DNA of 64,000 bases from Pseudomonas entomophila (GCF_029193575.1 NZ_JARGCS010000022.1:124001-188000), one strand, 5' to 3'; counted from the stretch's first letter, positions 20,808 through 30,516 are shown. The notes: generated from the letters alone by a model not told the origin. Made by a program: numbers and translations.

Positions 20808-21917
20808 TCAGGTCGCGGAGCTGTACCGGCGCACGCCATTCTCCTGGCGCGGCAGCTGCGCCGCGATACTGCCCGGCACCGGGAACAGCACCAGGTGGTC
20901 GGCCGCCACCGCTATGCCGACGTCCTGGCCGACCAGGTGGTCGACATGGCTTGGGAAAATCGCTTCCAGTTGGCTGCCGGTCGGCAGCTCCAGGCGGTAC
21001 AGGGTCGAGGCTCCCAGGAAGCTCTTGCCGACGATGCGCGCGCGCAGTTCGCTGTCTGGCGCATGGACGATGTCGTCCGGGCGCAGCAGCACGTCCACCC
21101 AACTGCCCGGCGCCATGATGTAGGCCCGGTTGCCGCGCAGTTCACCCAGTTCGGTGCTGACCGCCTCGTGGCTGCTCATCTGGCCGCGAATGAAATAACC
21201 CTGGCCGATGAAGCTGGCCACGAACGGCGTCTGCGGTTCGTGATAGAGGTTGTAGGGGGTGTCCCACTGCTCCAGGCGGCCCTCCTTGAACACGCCGACA
21301 TGGTCGCTCACCGCGAAGGCCTCTTCCTGGTCATGGGTGACCAGGATGGCACTGGTGCCGCGGCTTTTGAGAATGTCGCGGACTTCATGGCTCAGGCGTC
21401 GACGCAGTTCCACATCGAGGTTGGAGAACGGCTCGTCGAGCAGCAGCAACTGCGGTTGCGGAGCCAGGGCACGGGCCAGGGCGACACGTTGCTGCTGACC
21501 GCCGGACAACTCGTGGGGATAGCGACCTCCCAAGCCGCCCAGCTTGACCAGCTCGAGCATCTCCTCGACCACCTCGGCTTGACGCGGGTGCTTGCCGATG
21601 CCGAAGGCGATGTTCTGCGCCACGGTCAGGTGCGGGAACAGCGCGTAGTCCTGGAACACCATGCCGATACGGCGCTTCTCGGGCGCCAGGGTGAAGCCGG
21701 CGCGTGAGATGACCTCGCCGGCCAGCTGGATCTCGCCCTCGTGCACCGGCTCGAAGCCGGCGATGGCGCGCAGGGTGGTGGTCTTGCCGCAGCCCGAGGA
21801 GCCCAGCAGGCAACCGATGTCGCCTGCGTTCAGGTGCAGGTTGAGGTTCTGGACGATGCGCTGCTCGCCATAGCCGCAGGCGAGGTTGCGCAGGTTGAGC
21901 AGTAAGGGTTGACTCAT
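20808..21917 (-). CDS. ABC transporter ATPase, FbpC/PotA-like, orphan
   Basis: A 369-residue ATPase of the FbpC/PotA/CysA class. It has Walker [11 protein letters not shown], signature [16 protein letters not shown], Walker [13 protein letters not shown] and switch histidine [12 protein letters not shown]-terminal regulatory OB-type (TOBE) region runs from about residue 250. Such ATPases drive ferric iron, polyamine or sulfate import, and the substrate here is not decidable. No permease or binding protein is adjacent. Its start overlaps the argF stop by 4 bp, so it is translated with argF. Confidence 0.88.
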   Translation of the reverse strand: MSQPLLLNLRNLACGYGEQRIVQNLNLHLNAGDIGCLLGSSGCGKTTTLRAIAGFEPVHEGEIQLAGEVISRAGFTLAPEKRRIGMVFQDYALFPHLTVAQNIAFGIGKHPRQAEVVEEMLELVKLGGLGGRYPHELSGGQQQRVALARALAPQPQLLLLDEPFSNLDVELRRRLSHEVRDILKSRGTSAILVTHDQEEAFAVSDHVGVFKEGRLEQWDTPYNLYHEPQTPFVASFIGQGYFIRGQMSSHEAVSTELGELRGNRAYIMAPGSWVDVLLRPDDIVHAPDSELRARIVGKSFLGASTLYRLELPTGSQLEAIFPSHVDHLVGQDVGIAVAADHLVLFPVPGSIAAQLPRQENGVRRYSSAT

Positions 21918-22834
21918 GCGTGGTGGTAAGCCGGTTCTACAAGGAATTCCAGAAGGGCCTTCTGCGCATGCAGGCGGTTCTCGGCCTGGTCCCAGGCGAC
22001 CGAACGGGGGTCGTCGAGCAGGTCCTGGCTGATCTCCTCGCCACGGTGGGCGGGCAGGCAGTGCATGAACAGGGCGTCGTGTGCCGCCAGGTCGAGCAGT
22101 GCGCGGGTGACCTGGTAAGGCGCGAAATGCGCCAGGCGCCGTGCAGTTTCCTCCTCCTGGCCCATGGAAGTCCAGACATCCGTGGTGACCAGGTGGGCAC
22201 CGCGCACGGCTTCCTTCGGGTCGCGCACGATCTGCACGCGGTCACCGCCCAGCGCCAGGAAGCGCGCATCCGGCTCGTAACCTTCGGGGCAGGCGATGCG
22301 CAGCTGGAAGTCGAACTGGCGAGCGGCCTCGATGTAGGAGTTGCACATGTTGAAGCCGTCGCCGATCCAGGCCACGGTCTTGCCCTGAATCGCGCCACGG
22401 TGTTCGACGAAGGTCTGCATGTCGGCCAGCAGTTGGCAGGGGTGCGACTCGTCGGACAGGCCGTTGATCACCGGTACCCGCGAATGGGCGGCGAACTCGG
22501 TGAGGGTGCTGTGGGCGTGGGTGCGGATCATCACCGCATCGAGCATGCTCGACATTACGATGGCGCTGTCGCCGATCGGCTCGCCACGGCCCAGTTGGGT
22601 GTCGCGCGGCGACAGGAAGATCGCCTGACCGCCCAGCTGGATCATGCCCGCCTCGAAGGATACGCGGGTACGGGTGGACGACTTTTCGAAGATCATTCCC
22701 AGTACGCGGTTTTTCAGGGGCTCGAACAGCACGCCTCGTTTGCGCAGGTCCTTCAGCTCGATGCCTCGACGGATCACGCCGAGCAATTCGTCAGCAGTGA
22801 AATCCAGCAGGGAGAGAAAGTGCCTGGTGCTCAT
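21914..22834 (-). CDS. argF: Ornithine carbamoyltransferase (anabolic)
   Basis: A 306-residue enzyme making citrulline from ornithine and carbamoyl phosphate in arginine synthesis. The carbamoyl-phosphate loop [10 protein letters not shown] (STRT at 53-56), the HPCQLLAD motif and the C-terminal [11 protein letters not shown] (ornithine site) are all intact. It is translationally coupled to the downstream ABC ATPase. The upstream region has a promoter overlapped by an exact ArgR half-site, so repression by arginine is likely. argG, a later enzyme of the pathway, is 8 kb away in the window. Confidence 0.96.
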   Translation of the reverse strand: MSTRHFLSLLDFTADELLGVIRRGIELKDLRKRGVLFEPLKNRVLGMIFEKSSTRTRVSFEAGMIQLGGQAIFLSPRDTQLGRGEPIGDSAIVMSSMLDAVMIRTHAHSTLTEFAAHSRVPVINGLSDESHPCQLLADMQTFVEHRGAIQGKTVAWIGDGFNMCNSYIEAARQFDFQLRIACPEGYEPDARFLALGGDRVQIVRDPKEAVRGAHLVTTDVWTSMGQEEETARRLAHFAPYQVTRALLDLAAHDALFMHCLPAHRGEEISQDLLDDPRSVAWDQAENRLHAQKALLEFLVEPAYHHA

Positions 22835-22948
22835 GATTGACTACCTTATCTGCAACGTCTTGCAGGTCGACCGTATGGGTTTTCTTGACAACGGGAGTGA
22901 CCTGCGGCGTAAGCCGCACGGGGCGGACGGAATAGGGAAAGGCGCAAT

Positions 22949-22976
22949 ACTATAATTAAATGTCGCCTCAAACCAA
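22949..22976 (-). promoter_or_regulatory. argF promoter overlapped by ArgR half-site
   Basis: On the minus strand TTGGTT (-35) and TATAGT (-10) are 16 bp apart. On the plus strand TGTCGC-N8-AA (22961-22976) matches the Pseudomonas ArgR half-site and covers the -35 and spacer. This geometry fits arginine repression of argF. Confidence 0.65.
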
Positions 22977-23199
22977 GAGGGGAAACAGCGGCCCTGTTTC
23001 AAAGGGTGTCGTAAACCCTTCTGGGCGTGCTGTTTTTTATTTTCTACAGGGGTTTTACACGGCTTGCCGGGGATTTGGCAAACCTGCTGTCGTGAATCGT
23101 GCGCCTGATGTCGTGGGATTCACGCCACGAACCTGCGTGGCGCCAGCGACGGGGCGGGTGCATAGTTCCAGGCTCCAGAACAACAAGGCAGAGGCGGCC

Positions 23200-25308
23200 A
23201 TGACCAAGACCCTGCATCACCGTGCCTGTCACCTGTGCGAGGCGATCTGTGGCCTGAACATCGAAGTCAGCCACGACGTCGACGGTCGGGCGACGATCAG
23301 CTCGATCAAGGGCGACGCCCAGGATCCCTTCAGCCGTGGCCATATCTGCCCCAAGGCGGTGGCCTTGCAGGATATCCAGGAAGACCCCGACCGCCTGCGT
23401 CAGCCACACCGGCGCGTGGGCGAGCGCTGGGAGCCGATCGGCTGGGACGAGGCCTTCGCCCTGGCCGCAGAGCGCCTGTGGAGCATCCAGCAGGCCCACG
23501 GGCGCAACGCCGTCGCCGTATATCAAGGCAACCCGAGCGTGCACAACTATGGGCTGATGACCCACAGCAACTACTTCCTCGGCTTGCTCAAGACCCGTAA
23601 CCGCTTTTCCGCCACCTCGGTGGACCAGTTGCCCCAGCACCTGACCAGCCACCTGATGTACGGCCATGGCCTTTTGCTGCCGATCCCCGACATCGACCAC
23701 ACCGATTTCATGCTGATCCTCGGCGGCAACCCACTGGCGTCCAACGGCAGCATCATGACCGTGCCGGACGTGGAAAAACGTCTCAAAGCCTTGCGTGCAC
23801 GCGGTGGCCGCTTGGTTGTGGTCGACCCGCGGCGCAGCGAGACCGCGGCCATGGCCGACCGGCACCTGTTCATCCGACCGGGCGGCGATGCCGCGCTGCT
23901 CTGCGGTGTGCTCAACACCTTGTTCGCCGAAGGCTTGGCCAAGGGGTCGCACCTGCCGGTGAATGGCATGGAGCAGGTGCGCGAAGCGATCGCGCCGTTC
24001 AGCGCTGACAGCATGAGCGCCCGTTGCGGTATCGAGGCCGAGGACATTCGCCAGCTGGCCCGCGACTTCGCCAGCGCCGAGCGCGCGGTGTGCTACGGCC
24101 GCATGGGTGTTTCGACCCAGGCCTACGGCACCTTATGCCACTGGCTGGTGCAGGTGATCAACCTGGTCACCGGCAACCTCGACCGCGCGGGCGGCGCGCT
24201 GTGCACCGAACCTGCGGTGGACCTGGTGGCGAGCACCTCGGGCGGGCATTTCAACCAATGGCAGAGTCGCGTCTCGGGGCTTCCGGAGTACGGCGGCGAG
24301 TTGCCGGTGGCGGCCTTGGCCGAGGAAATGCTCACCCCGGGCGAAGGGCAGGTCCGCGCCCTGGTGACGGTGGCCGGTAACCCCGTGCTGTCGACGCCCA
24401 ACGGGCGGCAACTGGACCAGGGGTTGGACGGGCTTGAGTTCATGCTCAGCATCGACTTGTACATCAACGAGACCACCCGTCACGCCGACCTGATACTGCC
24501 GTCCACTTCGGCCCTGGAGAACGACCACTACGACAGCACCTTCAACCTCCTGGCGGTGCGCAACGTGACGCGCTTCAACCGGGCGATCCTGGCCAAGCCC
24601 GAGGGGGCGCTGCATGACTGGGAGATCTTCGTCGGCCTGGCCCGGGCCTTTGCCGCGCGGGCGGGTGTCGAACTGAAACCGACGATGGCCCCGGCGCAGA
24701 TGATCGACCTGGCGCTGCGCAAGGGGCCGCGCGGCGAGGCGTCGCCATGGGGGCTGTCGCTACAGGCGCTGGACGAGCACCCCCACGGCCTGGACTTGGG
24801 GCCGCTGCAAGCGAACCTGGCAGCACGCTTGCGCACTGCCAGCCAGGCGGTCGAGGCCGCGCCCCAGGCGCTGCTCGACGACCTGCAGCGCCTGGCCCAG
24901 GCGCTGCCGCCGCCCTCGGACCAACTGCTGCTGATCGGTCGTCGTCATGTGCGCAGCAACAATTCCTGGATGCACAACTTCCATCGCCTGGTCAAAGGCA
25001 AACCCCGCCACCAGTTGCTGATGCACCCGCAGGACCTGCTGAGCCGGCAATTGGAGGACGGGCAGTGGGTGCGCATCCGTTCGCGTACCGGCAGCCTGGA
25101 AGTGCAGGTGCAGGCCAGCGAGGAGGTGATGCCTGGGGTGGTCAGCCTGCCTCATGGCTACGGCCATGGCCGTCAGGGCGTGCGCATGCAGATCGCCCAT
25201 GCCCAGCCCGGGGTGAGTGCCAATGACCTGACTGACGAGCGGTTTCGCGATGGGGTGTCGGGGAATGCGGCGTTGAATGGCGTGCCGGTTCAAGTTGAGG
25301 CAGCGTGA
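23200..25308 (+). CDS. Molybdopterin oxidoreductase (bis-MGD, 4Fe-4S)
   Basis: A 702-residue member of the DMSO reductase superfamily. An N-terminal 4Fe-4S site CHLCEAIC...GHICPKA is followed by molybdopterin domains (LILGGNPLASNGS, RLVVVDPRRSETA, DLILPSTSALENDHYD). A C-terminal MGD-binding barrel contains LIGRRHVRSNNSWMHNFHRL and LPHGYGHG. There is no Tat signal, so it should be cytoplasmic. The ATG at 23200 follows GAGG. The frame is open to 22960, but that extension has no family features. No electron-transfer subunit is encoded nearby. NRFSATSVDQLP occupies the metal-ligand region without Cys or Sec, leaving Ser or Asp as candidate. The substrate is unknown. Confidence 0.85.
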   Translation: MTKTLHHRACHLCEAICGLNIEVSHDVDGRATISSIKGDAQDPFSRGHICPKAVALQDIQEDPDRLRQPHRRVGERWEPIGWDEAFALAAERLWSIQQAHGRNAVAVYQGNPSVHNYGLMTHSNYFLGLLKTRNRFSATSVDQLPQHLTSHLMYGHGLLLPIPDIDHTDFMLILGGNPLASNGSIMTVPDVEKRLKALRARGGRLVVVDPRRSETAAMADRHLFIRPGGDAALLCGVLNTLFAEGLAKGSHLPVNGMEQVREAIAPFSADSMSARCGIEAEDIRQLARDFASAERAVCYGRMGVSTQAYGTLCHWLVQVINLVTGNLDRAGGALCTEPAVDLVASTSGGHFNQWQSRVSGLPEYGGELPVAALAEEMLTPGEGQVRALVTVAGNPVLSTPNGRQLDQGLDGLEFMLSIDLYINETTRHADLILPSTSALENDHYDSTFNLLAVRNVTRFNRAILAKPEGALHDWEIFVGLARAFAARAGVELKPTMAPAQMIDLALRKGPRGEASPWGLSLQALDEHPHGLDLGPLQANLAARLRTASQAVEAAPQALLDDLQRLAQALPPPSDQLLLIGRRHVRSNNSWMHNFHRLVKGKPRHQLLMHPQDLLSRQLEDGQWVRIRSRTGSLEVQVQASEEVMPGVVSLPHGYGHGRQGVRMQIAHAQPGVSANDLTDERFRDGVSGNAALNGVPVQVEAA

Positions 25309-25437
25309 GCCTGTATCGGCCCTGTCGCGGGGCCCTTCACTGACCTCTACCGGCATTACCGAGCGCGCCGCTCGGCTTTCCGATACAATGCGTCACCGTG
25401 CCGACAGTTGCGTCGGAAAGTTCAGCCGAGGTGCTTC

Positions 25438-25773
25438 ATGGATATCATCGAAACAATCAAAGAGCAGATTGCCAACAACACCATTCTGCTTTACATGAAA
25501 GGCTCGCCGAATGCCCCGCAGTGTGGCTTCTCGGCACGGGCCTCGCAGGCCGTGATGGGTTGTGGCGAGAAGTTCGCCTACGTCGACATCCTGCAGAACC
25601 CGGAAATTCGTGCCAACCTGCCCAAGTACGCCAACTGGCCGACCTTCCCGCAACTGTGGGTCGCCGGTGAGCTGGTCGGCGGCAGCGACATCGTGCTGGA
25701 AATGTTCGAGAAGGGTGAGCTGCAGACCCTGATCAAGGAAGCGGCCGCCAACGCCAAGGCTTCCGAGGCCTGA
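25438..25773 (+). CDS. grxD: Monothiol glutaredoxin GrxD (CGFS type)
   Basis: A 111-residue monothiol glutaredoxin with the CGFS active site (Cys29) in APQCGFSARA and the glutathione-binding WPTFPQLWV and GGSDIVLEM segments. CGFS glutaredoxins bind and pass on 2Fe-2S clusters in the cytosol. The start at 25438 follows GAGG. Ten extra upstream codons are open but not conserved. A strong terminator follows. Its location before bacterioferritin and Bfd fits an iron/Fe-S neighbourhood. Confidence 0.95.
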   Translation: MDIIETIKEQIANNTILLYMKGSPNAPQCGFSARASQAVMGCGEKFAYVDILQNPEIRANLPKYANWPTFPQLWVAGELVGGSDIVLEMFEKGELQTLIKEAAANAKASEA

Positions 25774-25792
25774 TCCGGCATTCGCCGCAGGT

Positions 25793-25823
25793 ATGAAAAA
25801 ACCCGCCTAGGCGGGTTTTTTTT
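25793..25823 (+). terminator. Rho-independent terminator after grxD
   Basis: AAAACCCGCC-TA-GGCGGGTTTT followed by further T residues forms a compact GC stem with A and T tracts on both sides. It could serve grxD and weakly the opposite strand. Confidence 0.9.
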
Positions 25824-25830
25824 GTGGCTT

Positions 25831-25864
25831 ACCTGTAGGAACGGGCTTGTCCCGCGATAGCGGC
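25831..25864. repeat. Single REP-like unit
   Basis: TGTAGGAACGGGCTTGTCCC followed by GCGATAGCGGCC is one REP unit. It lies between the grxD terminator and the end of bfrB. Confidence 0.65.
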
Positions 25865-25878
25865 CTACAGGTTGGCCC

Positions 25879-26352
25879 TTACTCTTCGCCCATCTGCGAC
25901 TGCAGATAGTTCTCGATGCCGATCTTGTCGATCAGACCCAGTTGGGTTTCCAGCCAGTCGATATGTTCTTCCTCGGACTCGAGGATATCTTCGAGCAGCT
26001 CGCGCGAACCGAAGTCACCGACGGTTTCGCAGTGGGCGATGGCCGCCTTCAGGTCCACCAGGCCCTTCTGCTCGATCTTCAGGTCGCACTCGAGCATTTC
26101 CTTGGTGTGCTCGCCGATCAGCAGCTTGCCCAAGTCCTGCACGTTGGGGATGCCTTCGAGGAAGAGAATACGCTTGATCAGCTTGTCAGCGTGCTTCATC
26201 TCGTCGATGGATTCCTTGTACTCGTGCTTGCCGAGCTTGTTCAGGCCCCAGTCTTCGTACATGCGCGCGTGCAGGAAATACTGGTTGATCGCGACCAGCT
26301 CGTTTCCGAGGATCTTGTTGAGATGCTGGATGACGCTTACGTCGCCTTTCAT
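25879..26352 (-). CDS. bfrB: Haem-binding bacterioferritin (BfrB type)
   Basis: A 157-residue bacterioferritin subunit, a cytosolic 24-mer iron store. Ferroxidase ligands are present (Glu in [34 protein letters not shown]), and Met52 in DEMKHADK is the axial haem ligand, so it is BfrB-like rather than a haem-free ferritin. The start at 26352 matches MKGD... of known BfrB. The frame upstream to 26415 is not conserved. Its electron donor Bfd is the next gene upstream on the same strand, behind its own terminator, so the two are separately transcribed. Confidence 0.94.
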   Translation of the reverse strand: MKGDVSVIQHLNKILGNELVAINQYFLHARMYEDWGLNKLGKHEYKESIDEMKHADKLIKRILFLEGIPNVQDLGKLLIGEHTKEMLECDLKIEQKGLVDLKAAIAHCETVGDFGSRELLEDILESEEEHIDWLETQLGLIDKIGIENYLQSQMGEE

Positions 26353-26451
26353 GTCGGGTTCCTGCCCTGTAGAAGTGTGCCAATACAGGGAAGTTTGAGC
26401 CCCGCAACTTCGCATGTCAAACCTAAGTTATTGAATAATAAGTGAAATTTA

Positions 26452-26474
26452 ATAGGAATAAGAATGTTTGTGAA
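26452..26474. promoter_or_regulatory. Fur-like site upstream of bfrB
   Basis: ATAGGAATAAGAATGTTTGT followed by GAA matches the stronger Fur-like site before bfd at 18 of 23 positions. It is 100 bp upstream of the bfrB start. The match to the Fur consensus is partial, so the call is tentative. Confidence 0.35.
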
Positions 26475-26510
26475 CCGCGTTATGGCGCTAACTTATTGAA
26501 TTTCAGGCAT

Positions 26511-26538
26511 AAAAAAACCGGACACGAGGTCCGGTTCT
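26511..26538 (-). terminator. Terminator after bfd
   Basis: On the minus strand AACCGGACCTCGTGTCCGG is followed by a run of seven T residues. It lies 16 bp past the bfd stop codon and ahead of bfrB. Confidence 0.9.
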
Positions 26539-26553
26539 TCGAAATGGGGTATT

Positions 26554-26775
26554 TCAGGCCGCATTAAATTCCACCGGGTAGGGCAGGGCGGCTTGCTGGC
26601 TGAGCTGCAGTTCGGTCAGGGTTTCCCGGACCACCTGCTTGGCCAGGCAGGCGCATTTCCCGCATTGGCTGCCCACATTGGTAGCGGCACGGACGTCCTT
26701 GTAGCTGCAGCATCCTTCATAGATCGCATCGCGGATCTGTCCATCGGTTACGCCGACACAGAGACACACATACAT
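26554..26775 (-). CDS. bfd: Bacterioferritin-associated ferredoxin
   Basis: A 73-residue 2Fe-2S protein with ligands Cys4, Cys6, Cys38 and Cys41 (MYVCLCVGVTDGQI and GSQCGKCACLAKQ). Bfd docks on BfrB and reduces its haem so that stored Fe3+ is released under iron starvation. Its gene lies 200 bp upstream of bfrB on the same strand but ends in its own terminator. A good Fur-like box sits 43 bp before the start, consistent with iron-repressed expression. Additional cysteines (22, 23, 43) are common in the family. Confidence 0.96.
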   Translation of the reverse strand: MYVCLCVGVTDGQIRDAIYEGCCSYKDVRAATNVGSQCGKCACLAKQVVRETLTELQLSQQAALPYPVEFNAA

Positions 26776-26817
26776 AAAGTCAGGCCATCGCGGGTTGAGT
26801 CGATGGGTTGGAGCTTA

Positions 26818-26840
26818 ATGGTAATGAGAATGCTTGTCAA
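26818..26840. promoter_or_regulatory. Putative Fur box upstream of bfd
   Basis: GGTAATGAGAATGCTTGTCA contains TAATGAGAAT, the usual NAT-triplet pattern of Pseudomonas Fur boxes. The site lies 43-65 bp upstream of bfd, the gene expected to be induced at low iron. Confidence 0.65.
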
Positions 26841-26989
26841 AACACTTCGTGTAAGCCCCATCCTTGAGCGACCGGCGGTTGGATTCGGACTGTCACGCGA
26901 ACCTGTGTATGATGGTCGGCCTTTGTTGGATGCCGGGCAGGCCCGCCTGCCTGGGCAACGATTTTTCACCATCATCAGGAGATAAACGA

Positions 26990-27592
26990 ATGAGCGTGCT
27001 CGTTGGTAAACAAGCCCCCGACTTCACCGTTCCAGCCGTGCTGGGCAATGGCGAGATCGTCGACAGCTTCAACCTGGCCTCGGCCATCAAGGGCAAGTAC
27101 GGCCTGGTGTTCTTCTACCCGCTGGACTTCACCTTCGTCTGCCCGTCCGAGCTGATCGCCCTGGACAACCGCATCCCTGACTTCCAGGCGCGCAACGTGG
27201 AAGTGATCGGCGTGTCGATCGACTCGCACTTCACCCACAACGCCTGGCGTAACACCCCGGTCAACAACGGCGGTATCGGTCAGGTCAAGTACACCCTGGC
27301 TGCCGACATCACTCACGAAATCTGCAAGGCCTACGATGTCGAGTCCGAAGGCGGCGTGGCCTTCCGTGGCGCCTTCCTGATCGACACCAACGGTGTCGTT
27401 CGCTCGCAGATCGTCAACGACCTGCCACTGGGCCGCAACATGGACGAGCTGCTGCGTCTGGTGGACGCCCTGCAATTCCACGAAGAGCACGGCGAAGTCT
27501 GCCCGGCCAACTGGAAGAAAGGCGACAAGGGCATGAACGCTTCGCCGGAAGGCGTTGCCGCTTACCTGAGCGAGAACGCTGGCAAGCTGTAA
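26990..27592 (+). CDS. Typical 2-Cys peroxiredoxin (AhpC/Prx1 family)
   Basis: A 200-residue thiol peroxidase. Peroxidatic Cys51 lies in LDFTFVCPSEL, and the resolving Cys171 in GEVCPANWKKGDKGM marks a typical 2-Cys enzyme that removes H2O2, organic peroxides or peroxynitrite in the cytosol. The start at 26990 has AGGAG upstream. The longer frame from 26864 is not conserved. No AhpF-type reductase is adjacent, so thioredoxin is the probable reductant. It is monocistronic with a strong terminator, and its position beside iron-storage genes suits oxidative-stress control. Confidence 0.94.
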   Translation: MSVLVGKQAPDFTVPAVLGNGEIVDSFNLASAIKGKYGLVFFYPLDFTFVCPSELIALDNRIPDFQARNVEVIGVSIDSHFTHNAWRNTPVNNGGIGQVKYTLAADITHEICKAYDVESEGGVAFRGAFLIDTNGVVRSQIVNDLPLGRNMDELLRLVDALQFHEEHGEVCPANWKKGDKGMNASPEGVAAYLSENAGKL

Positions 27593-27605
27593 GCGCCAGG
27601 CGTGA

Positions 27606-27643
27606 CACAAAAAAACCGGCCCATGTGGCCGGTTTTTTTGTGT
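27606..27643 (+). terminator. Bidirectional terminator between peroxiredoxin gene and rnt
   Basis: ACCGGCC-CATGT-GGCCGGT is flanked by seven A on the left and seven T on the right. It can stop the peroxiredoxin gene and the convergent rnt transcript. A partial REP remnant follows (27646-27674). Confidence 0.92.
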
Positions 27644-27687
27644 GCCCATCAGGGCCAAACCCGCTCCCACAGGGAGAGCGGCGGTGT

Positions 27688-28362
27688 TCAGTCGTTGAAG
27701 TCGCGCCAGCCGCCCATTTCCTTCCAGCGATTGACGATGCCGCAGAACAGCTCGGCGGTCTTCTCGGTGTCGTAGCGCGCCGAGTGCGCCTCGCGCCCGT
27801 CGAAGTCGATGTCGGCGCTCTGGCAGGCCCGCGCCAGCACGGTCTGGCCGTAGGCGAGCCCGGCCAGGGTGGCAGTGTCGAAGCTGGAGAAAGGGTGGAA
27901 GGGGTTGCGCTTGAGGTCGTTGCGCGCCACCGCGGCGTTAAGGAAGCCCAGGTCGAAGCTGCTGTTGTGCCCGACCAGGATCGCCCGCTTGCAGCCATTG
28001 GCCTTCAGCGCCTTGCGCACGCCACGGAAGATGTCGGTCAGCGCGGTTTCCTCGCTCACCGCCATGCGCAGCGGATGGTCCAGCTTGATGCCGGTGAACT
28101 CCAGCGCTGCCGCCTCGATGTTGGCGCCCTCGAACGGCTCCACCCGGTAGAAGTAGGTGTGCTCCGGGAACAGGAAGCCTTTCTCGTCCATGCCGATGGT
28201 CACCGCGGCGATTTCCAGCAGGGCGTCGGTGGCGCTGTTGAAACCGCCGGTCTCGACGTCCACCACCACCGGCAGGTAGCCGCGAAAACGCTCGGCCATG
28301 GGGTGGCGCGAGCCGCTGCTGACCTGGGCGTCCTGGTCGTCGTCGTAGAGGTCTTCGCTCAC
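27688..28362 (-). CDS. rnt: Ribonuclease T
   Basis: A 224-residue DEDDh 3'-5' exonuclease that trims the 3' ends of tRNAs and other stable RNAs. The catalytic set is visible: Asp35 and Glu37 in [11 protein letters not shown], Asp in [10 protein letters not shown], and His and Asp in [13 protein letters not shown]. The start codon is GTG and overlaps the pyrC stop by 4 bp, so translation is coupled to pyrC. The N-terminal 25 residues are acidic and variable, as usual. Confidence 0.95.
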   Translation of the reverse strand: MSEDLYDDDQDAQVSSGSRHPMAERFRGYLPVVVDVETGGFNSATDALLEIAAVTIGMDEKGFLFPEHTYFYRVEPFEGANIEAAALEFTGIKLDHPLRMAVSEETALTDIFRGVRKALKANGCKRAILVGHNSSFDLGFLNAAVARNDLKRNPFHPFSSFDTATLAGLAYGQTVLARACQSADIDFDGREAHSARYDTEKTAELFCGIVNRWKEMGGWRDFND

Positions 28363-29405
28363 GCGTTGTCCTCCAGCAGGCGCCAGCGCAGTTTTTCACC
28401 GGCGCGCAGCGGGATCACGGTGTGGTCGCCGAAGGGCAGGCTGTCCGGGGCGGTCCATTCCTCGCGCACCAGGGTGATGCGGTCGGTGTTAGCCGGCAGG
28501 CCATAGAAGGCCGGGCCATGCAGGCTGGCGAAACCTTCGAGCTTGTCCAGTGCGTTGCGCTGCTCGAACGCCTCGGCGTACAGCTCGATCGCCGCATAGG
28601 CGGTGTAGCAGCCGGCGCAGCCGCAGGCGGCTTCCTTGGCGTGCTTGGCATGGGGCGCGGAGTCGGTGCCGAGGAAGAACTTCGAGTTGCCGCTGGTGGC
28701 GGCGTCCAGCAGTGCCACCTGGTGGGTGTTGCGCTTGAGGATCGGCAGGCAGTAGTAGTGCGGACGGATGCCGCCGACCAGCATGTGGTTGCGGTTGTAC
28801 AGCAGGTGCTGGGCGGTGATGGTCGCGCCGACGTTGGCCGGGGCCTCGCTGACGAACTGCGCGGCGTCGCTGGTGGTGATGTGCTCGAACACCACCTTCA
28901 GGGTCGGGAAGCGTTCGACCAGACGGCGCATGTGCTCGTCGATGAAGCGCTTCTCGCGATCGAACACGTCGATCTCCGAACGCGTCACCTCGCCGTGCAC
29001 CAGCAGCGGCATGCCGGTCTCGGCCAGGGCTTCGATCGCCGGGAAGATGTTGTCGATGCTGGTCACGCCGGAGTCGGAGTTGGTGGTGGCGCCGGCCGGG
29101 TACAGCTTGGCGGCGTACACCACGCCGCTGGCCTTGGCCGCGCGGATGTCCTCGGGGCTGGTACGGTCGGTGAGGTAAAGCACCATCAGCGGCTCGAAGC
29201 GGCTGCCGGTTGGCCGGGCAGCCAGGATGCGCTCACGGTAAGCGCTGGCTTCGGCGGCGTTGCGCACCGGCGGAACCAGGTTGGGCATGATGATGGCGCG
29301 GGCGAAGGTACGCGCCACGTCGCCGACAGTGTGTTGCAGGACGGCACCATCGCGCAGATGGATGTGCCAGTCGTCGGGACGCAGGAGGGTCAGGCGATCG
29401 GACAT
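28359..29405 (-). CDS. pyrC: Dihydroorotase (type II)
   Basis: A 348-residue zinc enzyme closing carbamoyl-aspartate to dihydroorotate in pyrimidine synthesis. The metal motif HIHLRDG (His14, His16) and the carbamylated-lysine segment [13 protein letters not shown] mark the short class II PyrC. The chosen ATG at 29405 precedes [12 protein letters not shown]. Nine extra upstream codons are open but not conserved. The gene is coupled to rnt and divergent from motY. Confidence 0.96.
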   Translation of the reverse strand: MSDRLTLLRPDDWHIHLRDGAVLQHTVGDVARTFARAIIMPNLVPPVRNAAEASAYRERILAARPTGSRFEPLMVLYLTDRTSPEDIRAAKASGVVYAAKLYPAGATTNSDSGVTSIDNIFPAIEALAETGMPLLVHGEVTRSEIDVFDREKRFIDEHMRRLVERFPTLKVVFEHITTSDAAQFVSEAPANVGATITAQHLLYNRNHMLVGGIRPHYYCLPILKRNTHQVALLDAATSGNSKFFLGTDSAPHAKHAKEAACGCAGCYTAYAAIELYAEAFEQRNALDKLEGFASLHGPAFYGLPANTDRITLVREEWTAPDSLPFGDHTVIPLRAGEKLRWRLLEDNA

Positions 29406-29535
29406 TGGGGTTTCCAGGCGGGTCGAACTCAAGCCGCCATGCTACCGGAAAACCCCGGGCCGAGCACGGCTATCAAGTTTTCCGGCAAGTGTCCGATAGC
29501 CTGCCTGTAAGCCGTCAGAATCTGTGGAGCCGCCC

Positions 29536-30516
29536 GTGCGCCAGCGTTACCTAGCCCTGTTGACCTTGTTTGCCAGCCTGCCGGCCGGGGCACTGACTTT
29601 CCAGACCCGCATGGAGAACATCGCCTGGAAGGTCGAAGGCGACCAGTTCGAGTGCCGGTTGATCCAGCCGATCGACGGCTTCGGCAGCGGTGAGTTCGTG
29701 CGCCGGGCTGGCGAGCAGCCGGTGTTCCAGCTGCGCTCGGACAGCAACGCCCTGGGCGCAGGCTCGGCGACCCTGCTGGCGGCCGCCGCGCCGTGGCAAC
29801 CGGGGCGCGGCGATATCAACCTGGGGGCCATCCGCATGAACCGCAGCGGCGTGCTGTTCAGTTCCTCGCAGGGGCAGGCCAGCCGGTTGATCAACGGCCT
29901 GCTCGATGGTCGCAGCACGGTGGTGCGCAGTTACGCCGGCGAAGGCGGCCGACCGATGGAAGTGCATGTGCTGCCGGTGAGTTTCGCCAAGGCCTACAGC
30001 GACTACCAGGCCTGCGCCGGCAAGCTGTTGCCGATGAACTACGACCAGATCCGCCAGACCCAGGTCGGCTTCCCCGGCACGGCCCTGGAGCTGGATGCCT
30101 CGGCGCGGGCGCGCCTGGATGTGATCCTCGACTACTTGAAGGCTGATCCATCGGTCAACCATATCGAACTCGATGGCCACTCCGACAACAGCGGCAACCG
30201 CTTGACCAACCGTGACGCCTCGCGCCGTCGCGCCCTGGCGGTGGCCGACTACCTCAAGGCCCATGGCGTGCCGGACGAGCAGATCACCGTGCGCTTCCAT
30301 GGCGAGCGCTACCCGCTGGCCAAGAACAACAGCGCCGCCAACCGTGCGCGCAACCGCCGGGTCAACATTCAGCTGGACCGCGTCACCCCGATCGAGAAAC
30401 CCGTGGAAAAACCGCAGGAGAAACCCGCTCAACCGGCCGCTGCAGCCCCCGCGCCCGCCACCCCGGCGGCTCCGCTCACGTCCCCCGCCACGCCAGCGGC
30501 GGCGAAGAAGGCCTGA
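29536..30516 (+). CDS. motY: OmpA-family flagellar T-ring protein MotY
   Basis: A 326-residue exported protein starting at GTG 29536, where GGAG stands 6 nt upstream. The signal peptide ([19 protein letters not shown]) leads to a MotY-type N-terminal domain (about 21-150). A peptidoglycan-binding OmpA domain follows (about 160-290, with [20 protein letters not shown] and [12 protein letters not shown]). MotY forms the T-ring that holds stator units around the flagellar motor. The order rnt-pyrC-motY-argG matches P. aeruginosa, where this gene is named motY. A Pro/Ala/Lys-rich tail of about 45 residues follows the OmpA domain. Confidence 0.88.
   Translation: MRQRYLALLTLFASLPAGALTFQTRMENIAWKVEGDQFECRLIQPIDGFGSGEFVRRAGEQPVFQLRSDSNALGAGSATLLAAAAPWQPGRGDINLGAIRMNRSGVLFSSSQGQASRLINGLLDGRSTVVRSYAGEGGRPMEVHVLPVSFAKAYSDYQACAGKLLPMNYDQIRQTQVGFPGTALELDASARARLDVILDYLKADPSVNHIELDGHSDNSGNRLTNRDASRRRALAVADYLKAHGVPDEQITVRFHGERYPLAKNNSAANRARNRRVNIQLDRVTPIEKPVEKPQEKPAQPAAAAPAPATPAAPLTSPATPAAAKKA

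Noticed and set aside
22960..23199. 80-residue N-terminal extension of the molybdenum enzyme
   Set aside because: The frame is open, but the extension has no Tat signal or similarity, crosses the argF promoter/ArgR region, and a good GAGG-ATG start exists at 23200.
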